DNA of 64,000 nt, taken from contig CAJNDS010000435.1 of assembly GCA_905221605.1 (NCBI GenBank), forward strand, positions 107,501-171,500, in the 5' to 3' direction. The position numbers and the translations under genes were made by a program. The DNA comes from Symbiodinium natans (lineage: Eukaryota; Sar; Dinophyceae; Suessiales; Symbiodiniaceae). The notes beneath the pieces are model-generated. The model had not been told where the DNA came from. It was given only the letters and a program-made list of their open reading frames with translations, and did not search any database. Positions 1 to 13,086 of this stretch are shown piece after piece (the stretch's first letter is position 1; each line of letters starts with the position of its first letter).

Positions 1-1378
1 TGAGCAGGACCAAGGTTCTCCGAAGCGGAATGGCCGCGGGTGCTCGCAGAAACGACCGCATGGTGTTGCTGCACAGTTCTTGCCGAAGCAATGTGCTGGT
101 TGACTGATTGCTGTAAGCAGACCTGCGAGACGACGGTGCTTTACTTGTTGACGGCTGGCAGTCGTGAAAACCCTCTGCAGCTTTATGCGCCCGACAGCTC
201 GATGACCCAATGTGAACAGCGTCGAGGGAAGTAGCTGGCCATGGGGTCACTCTTCAGCCTGCAAGTGCAGGTGGGCGATGGAGTGTCTGTCCAGACTCGA
301 AGTCCAAGGATGCCCAGAGACACGCGCCGTTTCTCAGGATGCCGCTACGCTGAGCAAGGTTGGGCCGATGCGAGAGTGCTGCGTTTTCTCTGCTTTCATC
401 CGGACCATCTTCTGTCGTAAAGGAAGAGGTGTGGCAATTGCGAAAGAAGCACTTCTGCCCTGCACAAAGCGTGTCATATTCCAATACAGACCCGCCGCGG
501 CCTAAGCGTACCTGCTGGTGAGCCATGACAGTGCTCGTTTCAGGTCATGTTTCACATGTTTCACCTGAGGCTCCTTATAGTTCGTGGCCAGGGCAGTTCT
601 TTATATGACGAGGAAGGCAACGCGTGCCCTTTTCAGCTTGTCAGGTCCGCTCGGGCGGAGATGCTTGTAGCGCAGTCGTCAGAGGTACCTGGACACAAGA
701 AACAATGTGTGTCACGCAGGCTCCCCAGCTACTTTTGAAGCTATTTGTGAATACGTGTGTGAGAAATGATGGGAAATGCTTCTTTTCGGTGGGACGAACA
801 GTGGAGATCGCAGCGCCCAGTGAATGTGGGGGCGATATAGGGCCAATCAGGGTTGAGGCGTGTGGAGGGCAAAGGCAAAAGGTAAAAGGCCGAGTTTCGA
901 GAATGTTCGTGTGCAGAACGCGGAGGTGGGACACGGCCACCCGCGGGTGGCTAGTGCAGTCGCAGAGCAGGCTGCATTGCTGAACACGAACACCAGGTAC
1001 AGCCGGAGAATGTATAACATGAGATGGCGTCGCGCAGATTGTAGCCGTTCAGGTATTTGCATCCGAACATCTGCCTCCTGGCAAAGCGCTTGACCGAGAC
1101 ATTCCCCGCAGGCAGTGGATTGGAGGCTGAGCTGCGTCAGTATGCATCATGACTCTAGGAGGGCGGGTGTCTTCAACACCTTTCATTTGCGGGGAGGGAG
1201 GGAAGGACCTTTATGGTCTATGTGGGTGTGGATGATTGTAGTACAAATAGTATGCTGGGTTTCAAGGGTTTCGAGTGTTTCGAAAGGGCCAAGCGCTTGA
1301 AACAGAAATGTCTGTTCGGACAGTTCGGTTTTGGCGGGTGGAGCAGATATGTCTCTAACGCCATTTCTTCACGTTTTT

Positions 1379-1480
1379 CCAAGTGTTTCAACATTTCAAG
1401 TGTTGCAAGTGCTTCAAGCGTTTCAAGTGCTTTAGGTGCTTCAAGTGCTTCAATTGCTTCAAGCGTTTCAAGTTGGACCG
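1379..1480. repeat. Degenerate ~10-bp minisatellite (CAAGTGTTT / CAAGTGCTT)
   Basis: Around ten imperfect head-to-tail copies of a unit like TTTCAAGTGC, with scattered further copies out to about 1.7 kb. It shares the AAGTG core with the much larger array at 30.5-31.2 kb. The serine/phenylalanine-rich frames crossing it are artefacts of the repeat. Confidence 0.8.
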
Positions 1481-2484
1481 AAACACTTGAAACAGAATGG
1501 TCTCACAGGACATGCTGTTTCACGTGTTCCAATGTTTTGCAAATGTCACAACTTTCTTTCAAGTGTTTCATTTTGCTTCGGGTGTGTCAGCTTTGCACGT
1601 GTTTGCGGGTGTTTGAACTCGGCGTGCGGATTCCGGCCGGACTCCGGCCCCAGATGAAAGCACGAGAAGCACTTGAAACAGAATTAACTGCCTCCGCCTT
1701 CTGTGCGCCTCCCTGCCAAGCTCCCAACGGCATGGTGTCGCCCAGGTTTTTTTTCCTTCACCCTGAAGCCCAGAGGGCATCCTGGGCAGTTGTCCTCAAA
1801 AAAGTCTGGCTGTGAATGCGGGAACTGTTGAGTCAAGACCACTACTGGGACCCCAATAGCTACAGGGCTGAAAGTTGAAATCTTCGCAGTCTGGGTAGCC
1901 ATCAAGGCGGCTCATAATGCCACCCACCCTGTGTGGACAACTTCGCAGTCGGTGAAAGTAAGGCTTTTTCATTGGCTTTCCTCTCGTCCAGACTTCTGGC
2001 TGGTGGCCACACTGGACTGCACCCTGGTAAGAATGCAAACTTCATTAACCACGCGCCGCATTTTGTAGGTGGGCCTCCTGCTCTACGGCCTTCAAGTTTG
2101 CTTGACATGCATTTCCGTTGGTTGTTTCACAGAAAAGCAAGCATGGAGAATCTCGATTGACATGATTACACGAGCCAAACACTTTGTCAACACGACCAGC
2201 GACCCCACAATTCCATCACAACGTTGAGTTAATTCATCGCCGAACATACATTTTCCAATCGTGCTGTTCTGTGTCTCGGACATGGGTCTCAATGATCAAC
2301 AAGACATCTCTTTCATCTGGTGAGTTATGACAGTTAGCTTCTCAGTCCCTTTGAGTTTTCGATTTGAGAAACTGTTCTTGCATCTTTCACAATTGTTGCA
2401 AAGTGTCTTCTTTTCCATTCTTTTGGATGTCTTGTTCGTGGGGCCTGAGTATCTTTTGTCTCTTGATTGGTCAGATGGTGCCTT

Positions 2485-2554
2485 GAGAGAGAGAGAGAGT
2501 GTGTGTGTGTGTGTGTGTGTGAGAACAAGAAGAAGACGAAGAAGAAGAAGAAAA
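2485..2554. repeat. Compound microsatellite (GA)n-(GT)n-(AAG)n
   Basis: Uninterrupted GA dinucleotides (2485-2498) pass into GT dinucleotides (2499-2521) and then an AAG/ACG trinucleotide run. It lies just upstream of the first readable aminotransferase exon. Confidence 0.9.
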
Positions 2555-2626
2555 GTCGTGTGTGTGTGCGCGTGCTTGGAAGTAATTCTGGATTTGACCG
2601 ACAGTTACGAGATGATGTGCCGGCAG

Positions 2627-4741
2627 GTTTGTTTCTTCGTCAACTCTGGTTCCGAGGATCTCGACCAGCGCCGTGTGATAAAGCAAAGTCTGTGCATCTC
2701 ACCGGCAGGCAAATGATTTGGCTGTTCGACTGGCATTTGCACGCCCACGCCTCAGCCCAGTCTTGCACTTTCAGTTGCGGTAGCATCGGTTGCCATCTTC
2801 CTCGCAAGTAGATGTCCTTTGGTTGGTTGTACCAGGTACGAGCTCCCGGAATGTCATTGTGGTCGACCATGGGTGCCATCGCATCAGTGCCAAAATGGTT
2901 CGGAAAACAACTGAAGTCCGCTTCTTCTTCTTCTGCCGTCTAGATAGCCAGCCTGGCCAGGTACCATGGCCACACTCAGCAGACGATAGAGAGCTTCGAT
3001 TGCTCATGGATCAGTGATGGAGCTTAGCTTGCACGATTTTGCAGAGATGGTTGCTGCCCCACTCAGGATCAGTCCGTACAAGTTTGACCACAAAGGAGGC
3101 GAAGGTGCGAGGTCGAATATCCACAAGGTGCTTCAGTTTACGCCCTTCGGCTTGCCCGGGCTTGCTCCATTGGGTAACTCTAATGGCTCTAGGTGTCAAC
3201 ATGCAGGTGTGATCTTCCCGGAACTTTTGGTGAAGCAGGAATTTCCAAGCAAACTCCCAAATGCCGGGTCACAGGAGTCGCAGGTTAAAACCTTGAATGG
3301 TGTTCGCGTATGATTGAGTGCCTCCTCACCTGCAAAAAATCAGTTGCGGCCGAGCAGTGGCGGTCAATCAGCAGCATGGGCGCACCAAGTTCAGGCTTGA
3401 TAATGCTTGTCTTGCAGTTAGCCTGTGGATGCTTGTGCGCCTGGGCGGGGGGGGCTGCTGATATGCAAGCCGCAGCGACAGCCTGGAGGGCGTGTTTTTG
3501 CGAGCGTTGTGTTGGCGAACACATCAATTCAAGGCCCCAGAATGTAGTCCAGCAAGGGTGCATTGCGTAAGCCGAAGCAGAGGCACTTGCGCTTCTTCCA
3601 GCAACAAGAATCTGCACTACTGAAGTCTTTGCCTAGCACCGTATTGTGTTTAGTGCACTGCACTTATTGTAGCTGAGTTTAGAAGCAACCATCTTGAAGC
3701 CAAAGCTCGGTGGAGCTTCCTTCCTTGAGCATCAACAAGAGCAGTGGCCTACCCAGCTTTCCGGAAGTTGCTCCGTTCCAAAGGGTCCCGATTGCGTCTA
3801 TTGCCATCGATTTTCGAAGGAGAGCAGCAACCCGCTAAGTCGCAGTGGATATGTCTCTATTCGTTACAGTATACAAGTTAAATGAACATGAACCACATTC
3901 AGCCACGCCCTGCGAGGTGCCTTGTCCAGATACATACCGGGGACCACATCGCGGGTCGGATGCAGCAGGGCAGTATGCGGCAACAGTAGAAGCAGCGTGC
4001 AGATCAGCCGGGGATGTTGCAGCCTTTTTTGTTGAATCAGGCATGTCAGTAGGTGGCGTCATTCTGCCACCTAAAGGTTACCTTGAAGCAGCTTACAAAG
4101 CTGTACGACAGGCAGGAGGCGTTTGTGTCGCTGATGAGGTTCAGGTAGGCTTTGGGCGCTTTGGCGACTATTTCTGGGCCTTCGAAGAGCAAGGTGTGGT
4201 ACCGGATATTGTGACCATGGGCAAACCGTTTGGGAATGGCATGCCTTTGGCTGCAGTGGTAACGACAAAGCAGATATCTGACGCGTTTCACAATGGTCTC
4301 GAGTATTTCAATACTTTCGGAGGCAATCCTGTGTGTTGCGCTGCTGGTTTGGCTGTATTGGATGTCATCAAGGAGGAGGGGCTGCAAGACAACGCTGCGA
4401 AGGTTGGCAGGTACATCTGCGAACAGGTGCGACAGCTCTCAGCAAAGCATCCGCTAATTGGTGATGTCAGGGGCCGTGGCCTCTTCATCGGGATTGAGTT
4501 TGTTAGGGACCAAGAGAAAGAACCAGCAACTATGGAGACCTCTGAGATTTGCTCGCGAATGAAGAGTGAGCACAGAATATTGATGAGCATTGACGGGCCG
4601 CATGATAACGTTCTCGTCATCAAGCCACCAATGTGCTTTTCCGTCGCTGATGCAGACTGTATGGTGCGTGCAATGGACGAGATTCTTTCCACACTTGTAG
4701 GTCCCATTTCTGGTGTACAGGTCACACACACGCCCACCTGA
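2627..4741 (+). CDS. Class-III PLP aminotransferase family, ethanolamine-phosphate phospho-lyase-like (5' incomplete)
   Basis: Readable exons are 2627-2656 (VCFFVNSGSE), 2709-2732 (ANDLAVRL), about 2836-2886 (NVIVVDHGCH), 3067-3104 (ISPYKFDHKGGE) and the long last exon 3903-4741. In family order these give the PLP-phosphate segment SGSEAND, the CPDTYRG motif of ETNPPL/AGXT2-like enzymes, the cofactor aspartate in ADEVQVGFGR, the Schiff-base lysine in TMGKPFGNGMP, and FNTFGGNP. The last exon starts at an AG and continues the frame of exon 3067-3104 across a 798-nt intron. The ATG near 3848 is intronic and is not the start. Exon 2627-2656 is followed by a GA-type donor. By family this is a PLP enzyme that releases ammonia, phosphate and acetaldehyde from phosphoethanolamine, or a related aminotransferase; the exact substrate is inferred. 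The N-terminal third is unplaced and the short 2733-2835 junction is uncertain. Confidence 0.85.
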
Positions 4742-7540
4742 TGGTCGTGTTGCAGCCTCATGCCAAAATGCTTTGTCTGCCTCTGCCGCACAGAACTAGT
4801 TGCGAAGAAGCTCATTGGCTCGTTAGTGCGGGCTCACAAGGTCAATGTCGTAGACTCTTCCAACTCGCAGCCCCAGAAAGGCTGAGACATGCAGAACAAA
4901 TCATACTCGAAGCACGTCGAAGCCCTAGCCGCGAAAGCACACCCCAAAGTACACCCCAACCATTCCCAACTTCCGCAGCTGATGCCTTGGATGACGGGGC
5001 CTCATGAGCAGCCGGATGGTGAAAGGACCCTTGGCGTTCTGGGCGGTCAAGTCGCGAAAGCTCCCCTGAAAGAGCTCTTGTCCAAATACCTCGAGCGAAG
5101 TGAGCCTCGAAGGCTTTGGGGGTGTAGGGAGCCGGGACGGCCCCAACGTGTCTACCTTTTTGCTGCTTTTTGCGCAGCTTTTCTTCCATTTTGAAGTCGG
5201 ATTACGGGCGTTGGCCTTCGGGTCTGTTTTTGGGGTGATTTCGGGCGGAGTTGGGCTTGTGCCCCCATGGCGTTGCCGCAGGACAAACTGCGCCCCGCTG
5301 ATGCTCATGATGTCCGCTTTCCGGGACAAAGTAACGTCTTGCTGCTTGCTTCCTTAGCGAGTTAAAGTTGCTGACGCGCCCCCGTGGTGGCGAGACGACC
5401 CGATGCTGTTCAGAATGCTCGCATGGCGGTGAGAGGAACGACAGGAGCCCACGGCTGCATGTGTCGGTGTCGCTCATGCTCCTGATGGTCGCCCCCTGGG
5501 CACAACTCTTGTGAAGCTTGCTCCTATGGCGGTGGTCGCTTCAATGCTTGTACCGTTTGCATTCGCCCGGTCCTTGAAAATTGTCGCCTCAGAAACCCAT
5601 TCCCGGTTTATGGTGCAGCGTGCAGCTGCTTTCTCATGGACAATACCCCCACTTCCTCCCCGAGCTCTCCCCCCATTCCTTGTGCTGCTACTTTCCATCC
5701 CCAACGAGAAATATCTCAGTCGGGGATGGACACCTGCCTGGTGCAGCTGATTTGCCATGGACGCTACGCCCCTCCCCGCTCCCCCGAGCTCGCGGGATGT
5801 CGGCTCCACGTCAGGATTCAGCACGCCCAAGACCTGGACAGGATGAGTCAGGGTGTCGGGTTTAGCTTTTCATGAGCCAGCGGGTTTCGGGCGCAGGGTT
5901 ATGTGTGTGGGGTCCGGAAGTCTGCTTGCACAAAAAACCCTTTTGTTGGGGACGAGAGGTCTTGGACGCATCGCATCAGAGCTTTCATCCTCCACGCTGC
6001 GCGTTTCAAATTGATTTCTTTTGCGAGACGCTTTTCCTGATGCCATGGCACCTTTCTATGGGGCACCTCTCTGATTGCGAGCGCTGCAATGGAAGTTTTG
6101 GCCTTTTAGGCTGGCCTGGGGCTGCGTCCCATCGACGAAGGCTTGGGGGCAGCCTTGGAGTTGGCCCTCGAACCGGCGCACCGCCCGATGCCCTAGAGGC
6201 CCTAGTGGGATCCTCCGGCATTACGACATGCTTCCGATGCCTGATGCGATGATGGAGGCGATGCGGGCGAGCGCCCCCGAGTATGTGTACTCAAGGACGG
6301 CGTCGCACCTTCATGGCGCGGCAGTCCTTGTCCTGGCCGTAACTATAGTGGCCTCCGTGGTGGCATGGTGTCTGTCTCTGCAGCCGAGCTGCGGAAGCGA
6401 TGTTACCAGCAGACCCCCGTAACAGTGTTGTGCAGCTGGCTTGCCTGCTGCGCGAACCGGGGATGCCGCGAGCACCTCCATTGAGCACCCGCTCTCCAAC
6501 ACGAGAACGCGCAGGCGGTGCTGAGGTGCCTTCCGGTCGCGGACCGCTGCAGCTGCTGCCTGAGCCATGACGGGGGCCGAACTAGATGGAGGCCATGCCA
6601 TCGAGGGCCGTTGGTTAGGCTTCTAGTAGCTCTGGGCCTGGCCTTACTTCCGGGCCTGCGGGGACCTCTCTTGCTGGGCTCTTCCGGGGTTTTGCCGCAA
6701 AAGCGTTTTTTTTCCTTGCATCCGTCGAAAGGCGTCCAGTAGTGGCTGCAATTTTTACATCGTAGCTGCTCAAGGGCTAAATCTGTCACGTAAGGTTCTT
6801 GGAAGCCTAGCAGGGAGCTGCCGATGGAGTGCCGATGGTCTGTATGGTGTTGAAAGTGATGGAGCTCTTCTCAGGAGTCCTGGTTCGGTGAACTCGGTGA
6901 GCCCTCCGGTGCAAGAGCCGCGATCATCGAGAGGAGCTTCGTTGTAGGAGCATATTATGACTGCACGTGCTGCTCAATCAAAGATTTGTCATGAACTCGG
7001 GAACTTGCTGTGTCGACCTGCAAGGAGCCCCCGAGCGTCCGCCAATTCCACAGGCCTGCTCTGCATGATCTTCTCGTGTTGTCATGCCTTTTGGAGTGCG
7101 ATCACAATGCAGCAAACCATTTTGAGTTCTGGTTGCTGGGGTTGCTGTTGATGTCGAAGCTGTTTGATCCGTCGCTTGCTCGCAAGCTCCTTCAGCTTGT
7201 TAGCTTGTTCCCACCTTAGAGGCTGATGTAACTGTGTCGTGTTCCAGTTACGTGGACCCTATTTCACCTTTGCGTAGTCGACTTTCCGGTGGCTGCTTTG
7301 TAGATGGCGCTGAGCACTGGGTCGGGTTGTGCCATCCGGGCGACCCTGGGCCAGGTGGTAGCAAAGCAACGAGTGTGGCCATCGGGGCGAGGTTACAGCA
7401 GACGTCCGCCAAGCTCTTCAACCTGGGTGGCCACTCTGTGGACCTGTGTGGACTCCTCCGCGCACTCCGCCGCTTTCTCGAGTGCAGACGCTTGGGAGGG
7501 CATCCTGTCCACCATCGTCAAGAAGCTACTACTGGCCGCC

Positions 7541-7615
7541 GGCTGTCGCCGTCGCCGTCGCTGTCGCTGTCGCTGTCGCTGCTGCTGATGCTGCTCTTGA
7601 TGCTGCTGCTGTTGC
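7541..7615. repeat. (CTGTCG)n / (CTG)n microsatellite
   Basis: Hexamer copies of CGTCGC/TGTCGC run into CTG trinucleotides. The Arg/Cys- and Ala/Val-repeat frames over it follow from the repeat. Confidence 0.8.
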
Positions 7616-10539
7616 AGTGTTGCCGAGGTTTTTGAATTCCAATTTTCGTGTGGTCTGTTGCTCGTTGGTCAGGCATGGATCTATGGAAGCACTGGAGGTG
7701 GGTGCAGCTGTCAACCTTTCTCAGCTTCCTTGCACCGGTTGCCTTGCTCGAAGGCAGCCTACCTTGTGCCCAAAGCTGGCACCCTACTGGTAGACTGATG
7801 CATGGTCCGATGCCTGCTGGCAGGCGCGACAGTCGGGCTGATACTTCCTTGTTTTACTAGTACTGTTGGGCATGCGATTCGTAGATTTTTCTGCAGAAAA
7901 TAGGCAAGTCATTCGGTTGTATTCTTGAGCTTACCTTGTTGGTGCCGCATCTGGCGAAGCAGGATGCTGCCACCTCAGTTGGCGTGGACCCGGCCTGGAT
8001 CTTGATCTTGTATCTGGTAGTAACTTCTTTTTTGCGTTCGCTCGCAGACAGGCCTGGAACTCCCCGAACCGTGGCAGTTTGGACCCTGTGAGTTGAAAAT
8101 GGTGTCGTGGACGTCGAGTGCATGTCCCATGTTTTCGCGTGGTTTTCTCAAGTGAAGGTGCCAGCTGCCTGTTATCGGACGGCGGGGACGCCAGGGACGG
8201 CGGTGCCTCAGGCCCAAGCAAAGAAAACACAATGTTCGCAAGGCTTAACCGCAGCGAGGCTCCCGAAGTAGTCGTTCCCGCATGATTTCAATAGAAGTTT
8301 TTCGCTCGAACAGAGTTGGCGAAGGCTGTGCGCCCTCATGGCCCGATCGTCGTTGCCACTTGGCGTTCTCTCACACCATTCGGTTTGTCGCTTTGCTATG
8401 TAGGTGGAGCAACAGACAAGTCCATTTGCCGGTCTCTGGATGTCCTTGCTGAAGGTCAGAGAACTTTCGCCGGGCAGGTCTGCAACCTAGTCCAGTCTGG
8501 CGAGTCATGATATTACCTTGAATGCTTTAGGGACAGGTTTGGAAGAGATCCGGAACTTTGCAAGTCCGCTGAAGGCCCATGGCCTGTGCAACGCATGTAG
8601 CACCACGAGCGGTGTCGCCAGCGATTCGCTCTGCTCGTGGCTTGGTGTAGCCTGAAGATGATGAAAACATATGCCAACCCGAGATGAGGTTGCTTCAACT
8701 GTGCGGCCTGTTCAAGTGCCACAGGCTCCAGATGTCATTCAATATCCAGCCAGTGATTGTTACATGTGTTACCTTATGTTACCTTGCACGTCCAGGGACA
8801 GATGTCTCCACCAGTGCTGCTGCGGCAACGATCACTATCTCCGTCTCCCATTGTAAGGCTGTTGACGCACGGGAACGTCTCTGAAGCCGAGAAGTGGGCA
8901 ACAACATGCAGTTTTGTTTGGAGATGTCAGGCCGCCTGCAGCTACCCCAGCAGGCCCCGGCCAGATGGCTTGCCAGCCGACACCCAGAACGCAAAGCACG
9001 CATCTGGGACATGTTGCTGGCAGCTACCTCAGTATCTTCAAAATTGACAGCACTGCTGTTGCGTGCTTCAAAGTTAAACCTTCTCTCCCGAAGGGTGTGC
9101 ATCAGCTACCTCACCTCGCAGAGAGCGTTCATTGTCTCCAGTGGGATTACCACCAGCCTGCCCCTTGAAGCTTCGCCAGGATCAATCGATGAGACGTGCT
9201 GAGTGATTGTGATGGATTGTTTTGAATGCGATCTTGAGGTTCCGGTGCTGTCTGGCGTAGGGGAGCGGAGCTCAACTGTGCTTGCTTTTTGTTGTTTGGT
9301 CGAGCCCATCACCCGTTTGCCGCGTGCCGGAACCTTCACCTTCCACATCCGCTCGGGATGGTGTTCGTGCTTCCATGAAAGTGCAAGACAGAACCACAGG
9401 CAAGAATTCTCTGGGGCGGCGCAACTCGCAAGCTTCTGGCCAACCTAAGTTTAGCAAGTCTAGGTTCATGCGAGCTTTGTCCCGTGCCGCAACCCAAGTC
9501 CTGAAAGTGGTCGAAACAGTCCCAAAAGCAGGGCTGCGCAGCGCCCCAGACGAAGAGTGTATGGCACTCGACGTGAACGTCCGGCCCTACCAGAGGTCAA
9601 TGGCGGGCTCCAGCAGTCACGCGTCCTGAGAAGCAGAACAACTTCACGCAGCCACAAAGCTCCCTTTCAGCTATGGTCCGGCTACATTCTCAATCTAAAG
9701 AGCTGTAAAAGCCTATCTATAAATCCTCCATGCAGCATCCATGAAAAGCACAATTGTAAAGAGACATGGCCAAAGCATCAGCCAACAACCTCAACCAACT
9801 TCTAAGCCCTTAACACACCCGTTAACAAGCCTCTGAAAACGCTCTTCCCACAACCTCTCGGTAAAGCAAACTTGCTATCTTCTAGGGTACCACCCGAATC
9901 AAAGGCCTTTTGCCCAAGAATTAAAGCCGAGGAAAGGTTCTTTGTGGGTGCCTCTTTTGCAGATCCAGGGTTGCCACGGACGTGGGGGCACGAACAACCG
10001 AGACGGCTTGTGCATGGTTTAGCGCATGGCTTGCATCAGTGAACAACTCAACGTTTTGGATAGACCTTGCTGGCTGCAGTTCTTCCCTTTTGCCCTACGA
10101 GCTGTCCATGGAATGAGGCAGCAGTACCCGCGGAAGCGCACCTTGCGCGGAAGTGCATATCGCCACGTGGGGTTGCATCCTTAGCACACGCCGTCTTCGC
10201 ATAGCGTGACGTCAACACACAGCAAGAGCAAGAGTCTTGATTGACTTTGCAGGTGATACTTCGCCATGCAACGCCGCATGCTCCAGCAGCTGTTTCCAAA
10301 GTGCAAACGCCCGCTGCAAGCCCAACATCTGAAGGAGTCTGTCCGGAATTCTGCAATGTTGCGCTTAAACAAGGTTCAAGTCCTGGTCACGCCTCGAATG
10401 GTGCCACAGGTACCGTGTGGCACCTAGGTCCTAGGTCGCACCGCATACTTCTTTAGGAATTTTAGCGAGACTCAGAGGTCTGGCAAAGGCCTAGCAACTC
10501 CAGGAGGCATCCTGGAAGGCGCCGTGTGCCTAGCATGTC

Positions 10540-11001
10540 CACGATTGGCGTACTTCGGACGCATCAGATTCACAGATTCTGGCAGGCCTCCGAGCCGTTC
10601 CAACATTTCCAAGGACTGCTGTCTTGAATCATCTTCAATCGCCTCGCTCTGCTGGTGCTGTGTGTCAAGATCCTGTCACAAGGACAATTCTGCACCCGCA
10701 CGCTGGCAAAGCCGTTGTAGGCAGAGCTACTTGGGCAGGTTGCAAGCGGAAGTTCCCCGCTAGCCCTGGCCTGTCAGGGCCAGCCAGTGTCCGTCGAGCC
10801 GCTTCCCACGGCGCTGTGAAGGCTCCGAGGCCGGCATCCAGTGCACACACTGAAGTCGCTGATGTCCACACTGCACTCACTCATCTGCACTCCCGCGTCT
10901 TTTATGCAATGGCATTTTTTTTGCAGTTCATCAAGCAGTTCCCTAGTCAGCAGATGTCAGCGGTCATGTGCATGCGTCACTTGGAACCATTCGGATTCTA
11001 A
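10540..11001 (+). CDS. Possible coding frame, Ser/Pro/Ala-rich, unrecognised
   Basis: An open frame of about 150 codons ends at the TAA at 10999-11001. Its middle is basic and rich in Ser, Pro and Ala (for example KAPRPASSAHTEVADV), and the end is hydrophobic and aromatic (VFYAMAFFLQFIKQF). It has no recognisable domain, no good start and no clear splice context. It is only slightly longer than other chance frames nearby, so this is a weak candidate for a disordered protein segment. Confidence 0.2.
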   Translation, partial: HDWRTSDASDSQILAGLRAVPTFPRTAVLNHLQSPRSAGAVCQDPVTRTILHPHAGKAVVGRATWAGCKRKFPASPGLSGPASVRRAASHGAVKAPRPASSAHTEVADVHTALTHLHSRVFYAMAFFLQFIKQFPSQQMSAVMCMRHLEPFGF

Positions 11002-11477
11002 ATAAGACGCTTGAAGGTTTTCGCGCGGTGCTAAACAAACAGCACGAGGCAAACTCGGGCTGTGCTCGGCTGTTTAAGTAGACACATTCCTGACGTTTTT
11101 ACTTGTGGACAGCAACGAACTGCGAAACAGATAACGTTTCAGCAGAGGGGTTTTGCTTGCGTGGTTGTTTGATTTGTTTGCCCGTCGGTGCAGCCGGCTC
11201 ACAGCACAGGTGTAGGCCAGGCTTGACTATTCAACCGCTGGACTATGCAACCGTTGCAACCCCTAATCTCGAAGCTCATGGCTTCCAAGTCAAGGCGACA
11301 AATGCAACATGTCAAGGCAGGGGACAGTCTGAAAATGCGAACGAGTCGTATAAGGTTCCGCGCGTATAGACAAACACACGTGCTGCACAATAGTGTTTTT
11401 TTAATGGTGCAAAGGCAGCACCTGCATGAGTGTGCGCATGCAGGTTTACCAGCTTGCACGCACACGTGCTCGCTTGC

Positions 11478-11565
11478 ACCGCCCCCCCCCGCCCCCCCGC
11501 CCCCCTCCCCCCCCTCCCCCCACGCCCCCGCAGCCCCCCCGCGCATCTCCCCGCCCCCATAGCTG
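11478..11565. repeat. C-rich tract (G-tract on the minus strand)
   Basis: Nearly pure runs of C5-C8 separated by single G, A or T. The minus strand carries many G-runs of four or more and could form stacked quadruplexes. Gly-rich and Pro-rich frames crossing it are artefacts. Confidence 0.85.
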
Positions 11566-13044
11566 TGTTTTTGCATGAAGACCTGTGTTTGTTTGTTTCC
11601 AAGGTTGACCCTGTTGCTCGTTCCCATGTGTGTCTGGGCATACTGTTTCGAATCTTGACATTCAGACCGTTTAGACCAGTTGTTATGCCTTGCCGAGTTG
11701 GCTCGTTGCAGGTTGATGCAAGCACCTTGTGAAAGTTGGTATATGTTGGTATCGTTGGACTTGCTAGAGTTTTTCTGTAGGCTACTAGTCTGATCCACTG
11801 CTTCCTACTGGCCCGGTTTCGCATTATTCTTGGCCCCGTTGTCAAATGCTCTTATTTTGTTGACTTGGCGTCTGCACCTTTCGAGTTTTTCGTGGCAAGA
11901 GTGGCTTCAGAGAAGCGGCCATCGGCAACCAACTTTATCCATCCCTTTGCTCCATGACTCCATGACTGTGGCAGCAGAAGAACAACCTTGGCATGAAAGT
12001 TGCAGTTCCCAGCGTCACATGCATTTTCTGAATGAGTGGGGACAATCGTTATACTCGTTACTAGTGTAGAGCAGAACTTTGCTGTATCGGCACCTTTAAA
12101 CGTTTCAGGTCTTCACCGACCTTGGTTTTACAAACATCCGGTAGAACGTGAACCGTTCGGTGATCTGCATGATTGGGCTTTACTGTGTCTGGGTGGGGTG
12201 GGGTGGGTCGGGTGCGAGGCTGGCGGAGGCAGTTGTTGTTTCTTCTCTCATCAAAAGCTCCACGCAAAGATGTAGGAAACAACGCCAAACCAAGGCCAAG
12301 CCGTGCCTCTTTGCAACTCAGCCACAACCAATGAGGGGTATTTTCTGAACAGTTTCGACTTTAACACATTGCGTTCGATGTGTGCTCGAAATCAGCAAGC
12401 GCGGTCAAATATGGTCAGTTTGCGACAGCGCCGTGGGCGCGATGTCGCCGCATTTTAACCCTAAGCTCGTAGCTGCAGCAAACCAGAAGCAAGCAAAAAC
12501 AAATTTCGTGGACTGTTAGGCTTTGTAAAGTCCGGCAAGCTGTGCATTGTGTTGCCGCTTGCAACAAGTTCCAGAATGTCTGTAGACGATGAAGTAGCAC
12601 GGGATGGCTTAGCCATGTTTGACATGTCAAAAAATGCTTTTGATTTGCTAAGGGCCAGCCCCGCGGTGCTTCCCCCGAAGCGGCCGGCCTCAGGCAAGTG
12701 GGTGCAATATGGTGCAACGGGGTCGAATAGTGGGAACAAACGATTGAACGTCACAGGTGTGGCCAAGGAGCTGCCCAGCGAGTGGTTGGCTTAGCTCTCG
12801 CCCCGCCGCTGGCGCATTGCCGTGTCAGATCTTTCCGAAGGCAGACTACTGCTGCTGGACAACTTCCGCCAAGAGGGTCTGGTCACAAGTACGTCGGCAG
12901 CTAGACATGGAAACCATGCAGTTGGCAGGACACACACGGAAGCGGACACAGTCGAGACCTCGATGCGCTTGAACCCAAAAGTGTTGAGACCTGTCTGTGC
13001 GGGCAAGGACCAGTTCTTCGCAGATGGTGAGAAGCAGGCCATCG

Positions 13045-13086
13045 GACTTGGGGCTTAGGGCTGAGGGCTGAGGGCCGAGGGCTGAG
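13045..13086. repeat. Short GGGCTGA tandem array
   Basis: About five imperfect heptamer copies (GGGCTTA, GGGCTGA, GGGCCGA). Length and G-phasing resemble a telomere heptamer, but the sequence differs from TTTAGGG. Confidence 0.6.

Larger units (their letters stand above)
1..2626. other. No resolved gene; may hold 5' aminotransferase exons
   Basis: I see no recognisable protein motif here. Open frames are short, overlap on both strands and lack domain signatures. The stretch holds a degenerate TTTCAAGTGC-type minisatellite near 1.4 kb and a GA/GT/AAG microsatellite near 2.5 kb. The N-terminal exons of the aminotransferase that starts being readable at 2627 should lie in this stretch, but I could not place them. 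Confidence 0.5.

Noticed and set aside
3845-3902. ATG near 3848 as aminotransferase start
   Set aside because: The residues up to 3902 do not match the family, and exon 3067-3104 joins in phase to 3903, so this part is intron.
11199-11845. Minus-strand frames of 177-199 codons with Gly-rich centres
   Set aside because: They cross the C-tract and show no domain; the flanks are not protein-like.
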